Source of the DNA: JAKFWF01 sp963741505
GTDB taxonomy: Bacteria > Pseudomonadota > Alphaproteobacteria > Rhizobiales > Hyphomicrobiaceae
Length of the DNA: 64,000 nucleotides
Assembly: GCA_963741505.1 (NCBI GenBank)
Contig: CAVUIJ010000017.1
Span: forward strand, 62,001-126,000
Direction: 5' to 3'
Shown here: in pieces, positions 55,860 to 64,000 of the stretch
How the letters are laid out: each line of letters begins with the position of its first letter
Numbering within the stretch: position 1 is the first letter of the stretch
Position numbers and translations under genes: made by a program
Notes under the pieces: model-generated
The model's input: the letters and a program-made list of their open reading frames with translations, nothing else
Database searches by the model: none
Told to the model about the DNA's origin: nothing

Positions 55860-56055
55860 CATTACGAAACGCGCGCAAAAACAGTATAAACTGCTAACAA
55901 TCTGTTAATACCATGTATTCAATTTTAGTAAAATTAGATTAAAACTAGTATTTGATACTCCAAAAAACCGCTTCATGCAGTCATTCGACTTAATAATTGC
56001 TCAATCTATTAGGTGCAATGATTGCTTTGCAGAGAAATTTTGCAGGAGTGGTGTC
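55860..56055 (+). other. AT-rich promoter region of the TadG-like gene
   Basis: About 110 bases (55870-55980) of strongly AT-rich DNA containing runs such as aaaattagattaaaactag, in sharp contrast with the GC-rich genome. It ends in AGGAG 7 bases before the TadG-like ATG. It probably contains that gene's promoter and perhaps sites for a silencer such as MucR/H-NS-like proteins. No small gene is supported. Confidence 0.5.
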
Positions 56056-57605
56056 ATGCTTTCGGAAAACACAGCGGTAGATGCTGCTGTGCCTGCCCCC
56101 GACCTAACTGGGCGGCGCGGCGGTGTTTCGCTGTTGCAGCGCTTCGCCCGGGAAGAAAAAGGCAACGTCGCCATGATATTCGGCCTGACGACGATCATCG
56201 TCGTGTCGATGGTCGGCGGCGCAGTCGACTACGGGCGCTGGCTGAGCGCACGCAACCAGACGCAGGCGGCGGTCGACTCGGCGCTGCTGGCGGCCGGTCG
56301 TACGTCGCAAACGACCTACGGCGATGCCACTGCCTCGGTGAAGGCGGCGAGCGCCTACTACAACCAGATGAAGTCGAACATCGTCGTCGACGACACCATC
56401 CAGTTCGAGGCGATCAATGCCGCGACTACTTTCACGGCCAAGGGATCAGCCTATATCCAGACGCCATTCCTCAGCATCGTCGGCATTGATCGCCTGCCGG
56501 TGTTGAAGATCAGCGATGCCACGCAGGCGGAAGCCACCATTGCCCAAGGCGGCAACTCCGGCTCGAGCGTCGAAATCGGCCTGATGCTCGACACCACGGG
56601 TTCGATGTTGGGACAGAAAATCGTCGACCTCAAGGCTGCAGCCAACGATCTCGTCGACATCGTGGTCTGGAACGACCAGAGTTCGTACTCGTCGCGCGTC
56701 GGCATCGCGCCGTTCGCCAGCACCGTCAACGTCGGCGACTACTTCCAGGCGGTGACCAATCAGAATCCGAACCTGGTCACGCATACGGTGACGACACAAA
56801 CCGGCACGACGTACACGTACTCTTACCCGCAATCGTGCTACAAGTCCAACGGCCGCATCAAGGACAGCTGCTCGGGTGAGCCGCAGTACATCTACCGGAT
56901 CGGAGCCGGTCTATACGACGACCACGATCGTCGACAACCCGGCGAAGGCCAAGTGCGTCGTCGAGCGGACCGGCACGTACGAAAATTCGGAAACCGCCCC
57001 TGGTTCAGGTGCCTGGATCAACTCGTACTACGACGCCATGAAGGCCCAGGGCGTCAACAATCCCAGCACAACGTGCCCGGAAGCCTCGGTGATCGTGCCG
57101 TTGACCAGCGACAAGACCAAGCTCAAGGCGACGATCGACGGCCTCGTTGCCGCCAACTCGACCGCCGGCGCGGTCGGTACCGCCTGGGCCTGGTACCTGA
57201 TCTCGCCGGAATGGGGCAACATCTTCACCGGCGCGTCGAAGCCGGATAGCTACAGCAAGATGTCGGAGTTGGGGCCCAGTGGCCAGCCTCGCCTGCGCAA
57301 GATTGCCATCCTGATGACGGACGGCGCCTACAATACCTACCAGGCCGAGACAGTACGGTGACACGTCGACCGAGGCCGATGCAGTGCGCGCCCGCGCAGT
57401 GCAGCTGTGCACCAATATGAAAGCGAAGGGGATCACCGTGTACACGGTCGGCTTCCAGCTCGGCACCGACGCCAAGGCGATCGCTACGCTGAACAGCTGC
57501 GCCACCGACCCGTCGTACTTCTACAGCGCTGCGAACGGCGACGCACTCAAGGCCGCCTTCCGCGATATCGCCCTCAAGATCTCGGCGCTGCGCATCTCGC
57601 ACTGA
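56056..57605 (+). CDS. TadE/TadG-like protein with von Willebrand A domain (two frameshifts, near 56896 and 57350)
   Basis: Restored length is 515 residues. A single membrane helix (EEKGNVAMIFGLTTIIVVSM, about residues 34-55) opens it, as in TadG-type pseudopilin-related proteins: GNVA-IF is the hallmark. The vWA part begins VEIGLMLDTTGSMLGQK (MIDAS-like DxTGS) and includes AILMTDGAYNTY. One extra base after QYIY (56896) and another before QYGDTSTEADAV (57350) break the frame. The protein would face the periplasm in Flp/Tad pilus or surface adhesion. No other tad genes are near. AGGAG precedes the ATG. Confidence 0.88.
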
Positions 57606-57652
57606 GCCGCGCGACCCGAGAAGAGCGAACCACCATTTCTGCATCTGCCTTC

Positions 57653-57680
57653 GAGGCGTCCTGCGGGACGCCTCTTTTCT
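57653..57680 (+). terminator. Rho-independent terminator after the TadG-like gene
   Basis: GAGGCGTCC-tgcg-GGACGCCTC followed by TTTTCTTT, 47 bases after the stop. This is the clearest intrinsic terminator in the window. Confidence 0.92.
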
Positions 57681-57682
57681 TT

Positions 57683-57724
57683 GCGCATGGCGGCCGGCTC
57701 CCCGGCAGGGGAGTCGCCATGCGC
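57683..57724 (-). terminator. Conserved terminator-like hairpin after HPr (copy C)
   Basis: GCGCATGGCG/CGCCATGCGC outer stem, gccgg linker, CTCCCC-ggca-GGGGAG inner stem, 4 bases after the HPr stop. The plan is the same as the copies after pheS and infC. Confidence 0.65.
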
Positions 57725-57728
57725 GAAA

Positions 57729-58025
57729 CTACATTTCATCGACGCATTCCTCGCCGAAACCATCATTGACGAGTGCGACCAGGGAGGCCACCGCGGCGGC
57801 AGCTTGCGTGCCCTCGGCGCGGATCAACAGCTGCGAGCCCGGGCCGGCCGCCAGCATCATCAGGCCCATGATCGAGGTGCCACCGACCGTCTGGCCCTCG
57901 CGCACCACCCATACGTTGGCGTCGAACTCCTCCGCGCACTTGACGAACTTCGCCGACGCGCGGGCGTGCAGCCCCTTGCGATTGCGAACGGTCACCGTCG
58001 CTTCCGGACTGCGCAGATCCGCCAT
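57729..58025 (-). CDS. HPr family phosphocarrier protein (PTS-Ntr type)
   Basis: 98 residues. The phosphorylatable His is in VRNRKGLHARASAKFV and the regulatory Ser, target of HprK, in GGTSIMGLMML. It belongs to the regulatory phosphotransferase chain of alphaproteobacteria, which controls transport, carbon storage and nitrogen responses rather than importing sugar. It lies 43 bases downstream of the EIIA gene, in the order hprK, EIIA, HPr. Confidence 0.92.
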   Translation of the reverse strand: MADLRSPEATVTVRNRKGLHARASAKFVKCAEEFDANVWVVREGQTVGGTSIMGLMMLAAGPGSQLLIRAEGTQAAAAVASLVALVNDGFGEECVDEM

Positions 58026-58068
58026 CAGACAACTCCCCGCATCCGAGGAGAGCCGCGTGGCCGTCCTC

Positions 58069-58473
58069 TTAAGATTCGCCGGCGAGCACCTGGCTCGCGA
58101 CAGAAATGTACTTTCGCCCGGCTTCCTTGGCGAGATCAACTGCTTTGGCAAGCTCGGTCTCGGAGCGGATCGTCGCGAGCTTGATCAGCATCGGCAGATT
58201 GACGCCGGCGATGACCTCCACCCTGGCCTCGTCCATGATCGAGATCGACAGGTTCGAGGGCGTGCCGCCGAACATGTCGGTCAACAATACCACGCCCGAG
58301 CCGCCATCTGCCCGCTGAACAGCGCTCAGGATGTCACGGCGACGCAGCTCCATGTCGTCTTCCGGACCGATCGATACGGTCTCCAGAAGCTTTTGCGGGC
58401 CGACCACATGCTCGAGGGCTGCGCGAAATTCGTTCGCCAGACCGCCATGCGTGACGATGACAAGTCCAATCAT
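58069..58473 (-). CDS. PTS EIIA, mannose-type (regulatory)
   Basis: 134 residues. The phospho-His is in IGLVIVTHGGLANEF, near the N-terminus, and VVLLTDMFGGTPSNLS is the family's second hallmark. No permease (EIIC/EIID) is nearby, as expected for the regulatory EIIA-Man of rhizobia that receives phosphate from HPr. ATG 58473 is chosen because the family starts MIGLVIVTHGG; a GAGGAA lies upstream. Confidence 0.92.
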   Translation of the reverse strand: MIGLVIVTHGGLANEFRAALEHVVGPQKLLETVSIGPEDDMELRRRDILSAVQRADGGSGVVLLTDMFGGTPSNLSISIMDEARVEVIAGVNLPMLIKLATIRSETELAKAVDLAKEAGRKYISVASQVLAGES

Positions 58474-58637
58474 CGGCTTATCGCTGTTCCTCAGCTGGGC
58501 CAATCAAGGCCGACCAATTTGGAGGCTGTGATCACAGTCATGACGACGGCGGCCTCCAAAGCACGGCATGGATGGCAAGGCTTGCCTCGGTTCGCAAGAG
58601 AAATTGTGCACCTGTACTCGAAGCAACGGCTAAAGCA

Positions 58638-59103
58638 TCACGGATTTTGCTGCATGACGCGCCAAAGGCACAGCAGCAGCTTCAGCGGCGCCGAAGCCTC
58701 GAACGGGGCGAGCCGCAGCACCGGGATCCGCACGTCGTCGATCAGGCAATGCTGCGCCTGCGGCAAGCGCTCGATCGCGGCCGGCTCGACGAGATCGACC
58801 ACCAGCGCCAGCCGGGCCGCGCCGACATGCGGCGACCTCGACGATGCCGAGCCCGCGTACTTCGAGCCGGCCGGCGATGGTTGGCGGCGGCGACACCATG
58901 ATACCGCTGGCATCACGACTCAACACCACCTGATCATCTGCGACCAGGATTGCCGTCTCGCTGGCAATGCCTCCCGCGGCCATGCCGATGCAGCGCAACG
59001 CCAGATCGGACTTGCCGCTGCCCGAGGCGCCGCGGATCAACGCCGCCGCCGATCCCAGCGCGATTGCGGTGGCATGGACCAGACGCGGCGCGGCCGTCGT
59101 CAC
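58638..59103 (-). CDS. hprK: HPr kinase/phosphorylase, short alphaproteobacterial form (frameshifted near 58830)
   Basis: Restored length is 154 residues, the C-terminal kinase domain only, as is usual in this class. The Walker A is IRGASGSGKSDLALR and the later region ADDQVVLSRDASGIMVSPP follows. One extra base near 58830 breaks the frame after GIVEVA, before HVGAARLALVVDLVEP. It phosphorylates the regulatory Ser of HPr. Its start overlaps the end of chvG by 4 bases (ATGA). Confidence 0.9.
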
Positions 59104-60956
59104 GCCCGACGAGCGCGGTTGGCGGCACTGCGCAGCGTCGCCGAACCCGCCACCGGAAATTGCACAACGAAACGAGCGCCAATCCGTCGCCCGCTGTTGC
59201 CATCAGAGTAGCGGTTCTCGGCCCAGATCCGCCCGCCATGTGCCCTGACGATCTCGCGTGAGATCGACAGGCCGAGCCCGGAATTGCTGCCGCGGCTGCC
59301 CTCGGCGGTCGGCCGATAGGTGTAGAACCGATCGAATACGGTCTCGAGCCTGTCTTCGTCGATGCCCGGCCCCTGGTCCTCGACCGCGACCTCGACGTTG
59401 GCGCCGTTGCGCAGCAGCCGAACCTTGACCGCGCCGTCCACCGGCGAGAACGACAAGGCATTGTCGATCAGGTTGGTCAGCACCTGCGAGATGCGCCCCT
59501 CGTGGCCCTCGACGACGAGGTTCTGGCCGGCACTGGCGGCGGGAAGATCGATGCTGATCGATTTCGTCTGCTCGCTCAGGATGTCGCGGAAAGTCGAAAC
59601 GATGCCCTTGGTCACTACCGTCAGGTCGACCGGCTCGGTGAGCTGGCGGGCGAGCTCGGCGTCGAGGCGCGAGGCGTTGGAGACGTCGGTGATCAGGCGA
59701 CTGAGACGCTGAATCTCGATCTGGATCTGCGCCACCAGCTGATTGCGCTGCTCTTCGCTCTTGGCATAGGTCAGACTTTCCGCCGTCGAGCGCGCGGCGG
59801 TCAGTGGGTTCTTCAACTCGTGCGCCACGTCGGCGGCAAATTTCTCGCTGGCCTCGATGCGCCGGTACAGCGCCGCCGTCATCGAGCGGAAGGCCGCGGC
59901 CATCTGCCCGATTTCGTCGTTGCGGCCCTTGAATTCAGGCAGATCGTGACGCGCGGCAATGTTGTGGCTGACGTGCTCGGCCGCAGCCGAAAGCCGCCGC
60001 ATCGGGCCGGCGACCGTCCGCGCCAGCAGCATCGACGCCAGGATCGTCGCCAGCAAGGCGATCGCGGCGAAGGTGAAGATCACCTTGCGCTCGGCGTCGA
60101 GGATGTCGTCGATCTCACCCGGCTTGGTCGATAACAGCAGCACGCCTTGCACCGCGCCGAGCCGACGGATCGGAGCTGCGATCGAGACGATCTGCTCGCC
60201 GTCCTTGGTCAGCAGCACCATCGGCGTCGCGATGCCGCTGCCCAGCGCCATACGCACCTCCGGATAGGTGGTGCCGCTGGCAGTGCCGATCTCCTGGTAG
60301 ACCGGCAGGTCCGAGCCGTTGAGCTTCTCGGCGATCCTGGTCCAGATCGTGCGCGCCTTCGGCCTGTCGGCCGGCACCGGCTCGTTGCGGGCGATCTGCC
60401 CGCGCTGCAGGATCTGGGCGCTGTCGACGATCAGGGTACCGTCGCGCGCATAGATGCGGGCGCGCACGTTCTTCGTCCGCGGCATCAGGCGGCGCAACAC
60501 CTGGGTGACGATCTCGGGTTGGATCGACAGGTCGAGCGAGGCAAAACCGTCATTGCGGAACGGGATCTTGCCGCCCTCGATCTCCGGCAGCTTGTCCGGG
60601 TCGAGCACCACCCGGTCGGCGCGATCGATCGACGCGTTGGAGGCGATACCGGCGGCGATGATCTCGCCTTGGGCAATCAGGCTGTCGCGCTTGGCCTCGA
60701 TCAGCCAGGCGTTGTGCTTGCTGAGGTAGAGGATACCGATCAGCAGGATGCAAAGGCCGGCGATGTTCGAGATGAAGATGCGCCGCGACAGGCTCGAACC
60801 GATCAGCCGCGCAATCCACGAGCCACCGGCGCGCTTGGCGCCGGCGACCAGCAGCGCCCAGGCCGGCGACAGCATTGCGACGGCCCGCCTGTAGGCATCG
60901 AGCCAGGTTTCCACGACACCCGAGGGCCCCGTCCGCTGTTCGCTTTCCAGTGCCAT
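59100..60956 (-). CDS. chvG: Sensor histidine kinase ChvG/ExoS
   Basis: 618 residues. Two membrane helices (about 52-72 and 290-312) bound a periplasmic domain of some 220 residues; a HAMP region follows (ARTVAGPMRRLSAAAEHV). The H-box is FAADVAHELKNPLTAARST; the ATPase has LIDNALSFSP, EDQGPGID and SGLGLSISREIV. With ChvI it governs envelope and acid responses, exopolysaccharide and host interaction. ATG 60956 matches the family start. A 294-bp palindromic element separates it from chvI. Confidence 0.95.
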   Translation of the reverse strand: MALESEQRTGPSGVVETWLDAYRRAVAMLSPAWALLVAGAKRAGGSWIARLIGSSLSRRIFISNIAGLCILLIGILYLSKHNAWLIEAKRDSLIAQGEIIAAGIASNASIDRADRVVLDPDKLPEIEGGKIPFRNDGFASLDLSIQPEIVTQVLRRLMPRTKNVRARIYARDGTLIVDSAQILQRGQIARNEPVPADRPKARTIWTRIAEKLNGSDLPVYQEIGTASGTTYPEVRMALGSGIATPMVLLTKDGEQIVSIAAPIRRLGAVQGVLLLSTKPGEIDDILDAERKVIFTFAAIALLATILASMLLARTVAGPMRRLSAAAEHVSHNIAARHDLPEFKGRNDEIGQMAAAFRSMTAALYRRIEASEKFAADVAHELKNPLTAARSTAESLTYAKSEEQRNQLVAQIQIEIQRLSRLITDVSNASRLDAELARQLTEPVDLTVVTKGIVSTFRDILSEQTKSISIDLPAASAGQNLVVEGHEGRISQVLTNLIDNALSFSPVDGAVKVRLLRNGANVEVAVEDQGPGIDEDRLETVFDRFYTYRPTAEGSRGSNSGLGLSISREIVRAHGGRIWAENRYSDGNSGRRIGARFVVQFPVAGSATLRSAANRARRA

Positions 60957-60988
60957 GCCGCTTGCTGATCCGTGCTGGCCCCAGCCCC

Positions 60989-61282
60989 TAGTACCCGAAA
61001 TCACACATGGATAGTACACCTGATCGCGGAACCGCGAGGCGATCCGCCAGGAGCGCGGCGCAGCGCGTAGCCGCAGCTACGCGCAAGGCGCGCGTCATGC
61101 TGGTAGCATGCGGTCCGCATGACGCGGGCGCCCGTGGGCCGCGACCTAAGCGGGCGATCGAGGATGATCGCCAGCGGCGTCGCGCCGCTTGTCCGATGGG
61201 CAACATCGGCCGGCGCGGCGCTCCTGGCCGGCGAACATCCTCGATCGTCATGTGTGCTATCCATGTGTGATTCCGGGTACTA
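60989..61282. repeat. MITE-like 294-bp inverted-repeat element between chvI and chvG
   Basis: A 31-base arm at 60989-61019 (tagtacccgaaatcacacat...) recurs inverted at 61252-61282 with two mismatches. The right arm supplies the chvI stop codon. Inside are several further dyads, e.g. gcgtagc/gctacgc near 61062-61080 and gcatgcggtccgcatg near 61106-61122. Almost mirror-image 87-codon frames on both strands are by-products. It has the size and build of the element at 592-861. Confidence 0.7.
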
Positions 61283-61987
61283 TGCTTCCTTGAAGCGATA
61301 GCCGACGCCGTACAGCGTCTCGATTACGTCGAAGTTGTCGTCGGCCTGCTTGAACTTCTTGCGCAGGCGCTTGATATGGCTGTCGATGGTGCGGTCGTCG
61401 ACATAGACCTGATCGTCATAGGCCGCATCCATCAGCGCGTCGCGCGTCTTGACCACGCCGGGCCGTGTCGCCAGCGCCTGCAGGATCAGGAACTCGGTCA
61501 CGGTCAGCGTCACCGGGCGGTTGTCCCAGTGGCAGGTGTGGCGCTCGGGATCGAGCTTCAGCTTGCCGCGCTCGAGGATGCGCGCCGCCTCGGCCGGCGT
61601 GCCGGCACCGTCCTTGGGCTGGAAACGCCGCAGGATCGCGCGCACGCGCTCAACCACCAGACGCTGCGAAAACGGCTTTGCGATATAGTCGTCGGCGCCC
61701 ATCTTGAGGCCGAACAGCTCGTCGATCTCCTCGTCCTTCGAGGTGAGGAAGATTACCGGCATATCGGATTGCTGGCGCACGCGGCGCAGCAATTCCATGC
61801 CATCCATGCGCGGCATCTTGATGTCGAAGATTCCAAGGTCGGCCGGTTCCTCGATCAAGGCCTCCAGCGCCGACACCCCGTCGTTGTAGGTCCGCACCTT
61901 GTAACCTTCGGCTTCGAGCGCCATGCGCAGCGAAGTCAAGATGTTGCGTTCGTCATCGACGAGTACAACCGTGCTTTTCTCTTTCAT
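61280..61987 (-). CDS. chvI: Response regulator ChvI
   Basis: 235 residues. Receiver domain with VLVDDERNILTSLRMALE, phospho-acceptor FDIKMPRMDGMELL, VIFLTSKDEE and KPFSQRLVVERV. The OmpR-type winged helix ends in DDRTIDSHIKRLRKKF and ETLYGVGYRF. It is phosphorylated by ChvG. ATG 61987 is preferred; a GTG lies one codon earlier. Divergently, a HugZ-like gene and pckA follow, the order common in rhizobia. Confidence 0.96.
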   Translation of the reverse strand: MKEKSTVVLVDDERNILTSLRMALEAEGYKVRTYNDGVSALEALIEEPADLGIFDIKMPRMDGMELLRRVRQQSDMPVIFLTSKDEEIDELFGLKMGADDYIAKPFSQRLVVERVRAILRRFQPKDGAGTPAEAARILERGKLKLDPERHTCHWDNRPVTLTVTEFLILQALATRPGVVKTRDALMDAAYDDQVYVDDRTIDSHIKRLRKKFKQADDNFDVIETLYGVGYRFKEA

Positions 61988-62153
61988 CACCCTTTTGCCC
62001 CCGGGCGGCCATCGACCTGCCGCGCTCTATGGCTTCATCATGTGCGAACTGTGGCACGCAATATTTCTGCGTGGGGGCCGCTGAACGGCGGCTGAATAGA
62101 CATGCTTAGGCCACCATACCAACATCATCAAGTCACTAGGAGCCAGAATCCTC

Positions 62154-62624
62154 TTGTCCACAACCCCCAAGATCGATCGCAAGCAGGCCGCAATTGACGC
62201 CGCCGCCCTGGTGGCGGCCGGCGCAACCGCCATACTCGGCACGCTCGATCGCCAGTCCGGCATCCCCTACGCGTCGCTGGTGACCGTCGCCGCCGGGCCC
62301 GACCACGCCCCCGTCATGCTGTTGTCGGGCCTTGCCATGCATACCCGCAACCTCATCGCCGATCCGCGCGCCAGCCTGCTGTTCAGTGCCGACTTCGGCG
62401 CCGCCGACCCGTTAACCCTTGCCCGCGTCACCCTGCTCGGCTCGGTCGCCCCGACTGCCGATGCCGCCGCCAGATCCAACTTTCTGACGCGCCACCCGGC
62501 CGCGGCCGCCTATGCCGACTTCGGCGATTTTGGATTTTACCGTCTCAAAGTCGAACGCGCGCACTTCATCGGTGGTTTTGGACGTATTGTCGAGCTGTCG
62601 GGAAGCGACCTGCTCGGGTCGTAA
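62154..62624 (+). CDS. HugZ-like pyridoxamine 5'-phosphate oxidase-fold protein
   Basis: 156 residues with the split-barrel fold: ATAILGTLDRQSGIPYASLV, LLSGLAMHTRNL and FYRLKVERAHFIGGFGR. Relatives bind FMN or heme, and HugZ proteins handle heme. The start is TTG at 62154 with GGAG about 11 bases upstream. It lies between chvI and pckA, transcribed like pckA. Confidence 0.85.
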   Translation: MSTTPKIDRKQAAIDAAALVAAGATAILGTLDRQSGIPYASLVTVAAGPDHAPVMLLSGLAMHTRNLIADPRASLLFSADFGAADPLTLARVTLLGSVAPTADAAARSNFLTRHPAAAAYADFGDFGFYRLKVERAHFIGGFGRIVELSGSDLLGS

Positions 62625-62806
62625 GAGCGGTTCCCCGCATAGACTCAAGTCGCAAATGTCGGCACTACGTATACATAGAGTGTTTTTTGATTGTTTTTCT
62701 GCCGCGCGTGGGACGGATGGATGAACTTGGCGCCATGCTTGCAAAATGCTCGCGGCGCTTCTAGGAGCGCTCGCTTCCAGGCCAGAACCCATCGCTATCG
62801 TTTCTT

Positions 62807-64000
62807 ATGGACCAACGCATGACCACCGAGACGTTCCCACTGCGTGCCGCCGGCAAAGTGCATCACAACAACTCGCTGGTTGAGTTGATCGAGTTCGCCG
62901 TCAAGCGCGACGAGGGGAGGCTCGCCTCGACCGGTGCGCTGGTGGTCGAGACCGGCATCCACACCGGGCGCTCGCCGAACGACAAGTTCACGGTGCGCGA
63001 TGCGACGACCGAGAGCACGCTGTGGTGGGACAATAACAAGGCGATGACGCCGGCCCAGTTCGACACCCTGCTCGCCGATTTCATGGCCCACGCGAGCGGC
63101 AAGGACCTGTTCGTGCAGGATCTCTACGCCGGCGCCGATCCTGCGGCCAGGCTCAACACCCGGGTGTTCTGCGAGTATGCCTGGCACGCCGCCTTCATTC
63201 GAAACATGCTTCGCCGGCCCAATGCCGCAGCGCTCGCCGGCTTCGCGCCCGAGTTCACCGTCGTCAACCTGCCGAGCTTCAAGGCCGACGCCGCGCGCCA
63301 CGGCGCCCGCACCGAGACCATCATTGCCTGCGACTTCACCCGCCGCCTGGTGCTGATCGCCGGCTCGAGCTATGCGGGCGAGACCAAGAAGTCGGTGTTC
63401 TCGTTCCTCAACTTCCTGCTGCCGGCGCGCGGCATCTTGCCGATGCACTGCTCGGCCAATGTCGGCAAGGCCGGCGACGCGGCGGTGTTCTTCGGCCTGT
63501 CCGGCACCGGCAAGACGACACTGTCGGCCGACTCGAAACGTATTCTGCTGGGCGACGACGAGCACGGCTGGTCGGAGCGCGGCGTGTTTAACTTCGAAGG
63601 CGGCTGCTACGCCAAGACTATCCGCCTGTCGCGCGAGGCTGAGCCGGAAATCTGGGGCGCCTCGAACCGCTTCGGCGCCGTGCTCGAGAACGTGATCCTC
63701 AAACCGGGCAGCGCCGAGCCCGATTTCAACGACGGCCGCCTGACCGAGAACACCCGCTCCTGCTACCCGCTCGACTTCATCTCGAACGCTTCCGAATCCG
63801 GCGTCGCCGGCCACCCGAAGAACATCGTGATGCTGACCGCCGACGCCTTCGGCGTGATGCCGCCGATCGCCCGCCTCACTCCCAGCCAGGCGATGTATCA
63901 CTTCCTGTCGGGTTACACCGCCAAGGTCGCCGGCACCGAGAAGGGCATGGGCGCCGAACCGCAGGCCACGTTTTCGACCTGCTTCGGTGCGCCGTTCATG
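62807..64000 (+). CDS. pckA: Phosphoenolpyruvate carboxykinase (ATP), 3' truncated
   Basis: The first 398 codons; the frame is open to the window edge. Family motifs are HTGRSPNDKF, MHCSANVGKAGDAAVFFGLS, Walker A GLSGTGKTT, GDDEHGW and FNFEGGCYAKTIRLS. The enzyme turns oxaloacetate to PEP, starting gluconeogenesis from organic acids. The start is ATG 62807 or the Met four codons later (62819). No clear Shine-Dalgarno is visible before either. pckA beside chvI is conserved in Hyphomicrobiales. Confidence 0.96.
   Translation, partial: MDQRMTTETFPLRAAGKVHHNNSLVELIEFAVKRDEGRLASTGALVVETGIHTGRSPNDKFTVRDATTESTLWWDNNKAMTPAQFDTLLADFMAHASGKDLFVQDLYAGADPAARLNTRVFCEYAWHAAFIRNMLRRPNAAALAGFAPEFTVVNLPSFKADAARHGARTETIIACDFTRRLVLIAGSSYAGETKKSVFSFLNFLLPARGILPMHCSANVGKAGDAAVFFGLSGTGKTTLSADSKRILLGDDEHGWSERGVFNFEGGCYAKTIRLSREAEPEIWGASNRFGAVLENVILKPGSAEPDFNDGRLTENTRSCYPLDFISNASESGVAGHPKNIVMLTADAFGVMPPIARLTPSQAMYHFLSGYTAKVAGTEKGMGAEPQATFSTCFGAPFM

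Noticed and set aside
61001..61270. Two 87-codon frames on opposite strands, both starting MDST and ending IHV
   Set aside because: They are mirror products of the inverted-repeat arms at 60989-61282; no conserved protein is seen.
62795..63901. A long minus-strand frame at the right edge
   Set aside because: It is antisense to pckA, which has all PEP carboxykinase motifs and runs off the window.

Overview
The window is GC-rich bacterial DNA that reads as a chromosome segment of an alphaproteobacterium, most likely a member of the Hyphomicrobiales (Rhizobiales) near the Nitrobacteraceae/Xanthobacteraceae. The evidence is the gene content and order: pckA beside chvI-chvG, hprK, EIIA and HPr; AddAB rather than RecBCD; MmcB; an ActS/ActR (RegB/RegA) pair beside a SenC-like gene; an intracellular PHB depolymerase; and a TsaE-phosphotransferase fusion. 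No tRNA, rRNA, CRISPR array or prophage was recognised.

Layout. 1-3.1 kb: the end of an ABC transporter ATPase, a biotin carrier protein and a divergent carboxyltransferase. 3.1-7.6 kb: a surface-glycan patch of lower G+C (GT2 glycosyltransferase, WbsX-like gene, methyltransferase) in which an IS1595-family element cleanly interrupts the wbsX-like gene. 8-15 kb: DEAD-box helicase, DUF2948-HisD, a cupin of DMSP-lyase type with a PhnD-like binding protein, PPK2, and a membrane protein. 15-18 kb: the translation cluster infC-rpmI-rplT-pheS, with an AUC start on infC. 18-28 kb: GT4 glycosyltransferase, alpha/beta hydrolase, two class III aminotransferases flanking an agmatinase, an AhpD-like protein, a serine hydrolase and an alcohol dehydrogenase. 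28-37 kb: Lon-like protease, MmcB, RegA/RegB, a ligand-less SCO protein, PhaZ, and a YgjP-type metallopeptidase. 37-42 kb: penicillin-binding protein 1, SMP-30, PanE-like reductase, thioredoxin. 42-54 kb: a tightly packed minus-strand operon, PAS histidine kinase > tsaE-phosphotransferase > MurU-like nucleotidyltransferase > addB > addA. 54-64 kb: ahcY, a TadG/vWA protein, the regulatory PTS proteins with HprK, ChvG/ChvI, a HugZ-like protein and the start of pckA.

Two features cut across the window. First, at least ten reading-frame breaks occur in conserved genes (DEAD helicase, alpha/beta hydrolase, aminotransferase, YgjP, PanE, AddA, nucleotidyltransferase, HprK, and TadG twice). Every one is restored by removing a single base; none needs an added base. 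This points to insertion-biased sequence error, or to decay, rather than biology, and it probably also explains the apparent DUF2948-HisD fusion. Second, intergenic spaces are filled with dyad repeats of several kinds: two MITE-sized inverted repeats (592-861 and 60989-61282, the latter separating chvI from chvG), REP-like hairpins, paired 78-bp CTAGTGT-ended elements, and three copies of one terminator-like hairpin design.

The most unusual biology seen is a SenC/SCO protein beside RegB that has lost all three copper ligands, a signal-less PhnD-like protein paired with a DMSP-lyase-type cupin, the agmatinase between two aminotransferases, and a dyad upstream of ahcY. No clearly new multi-gene system was identified.
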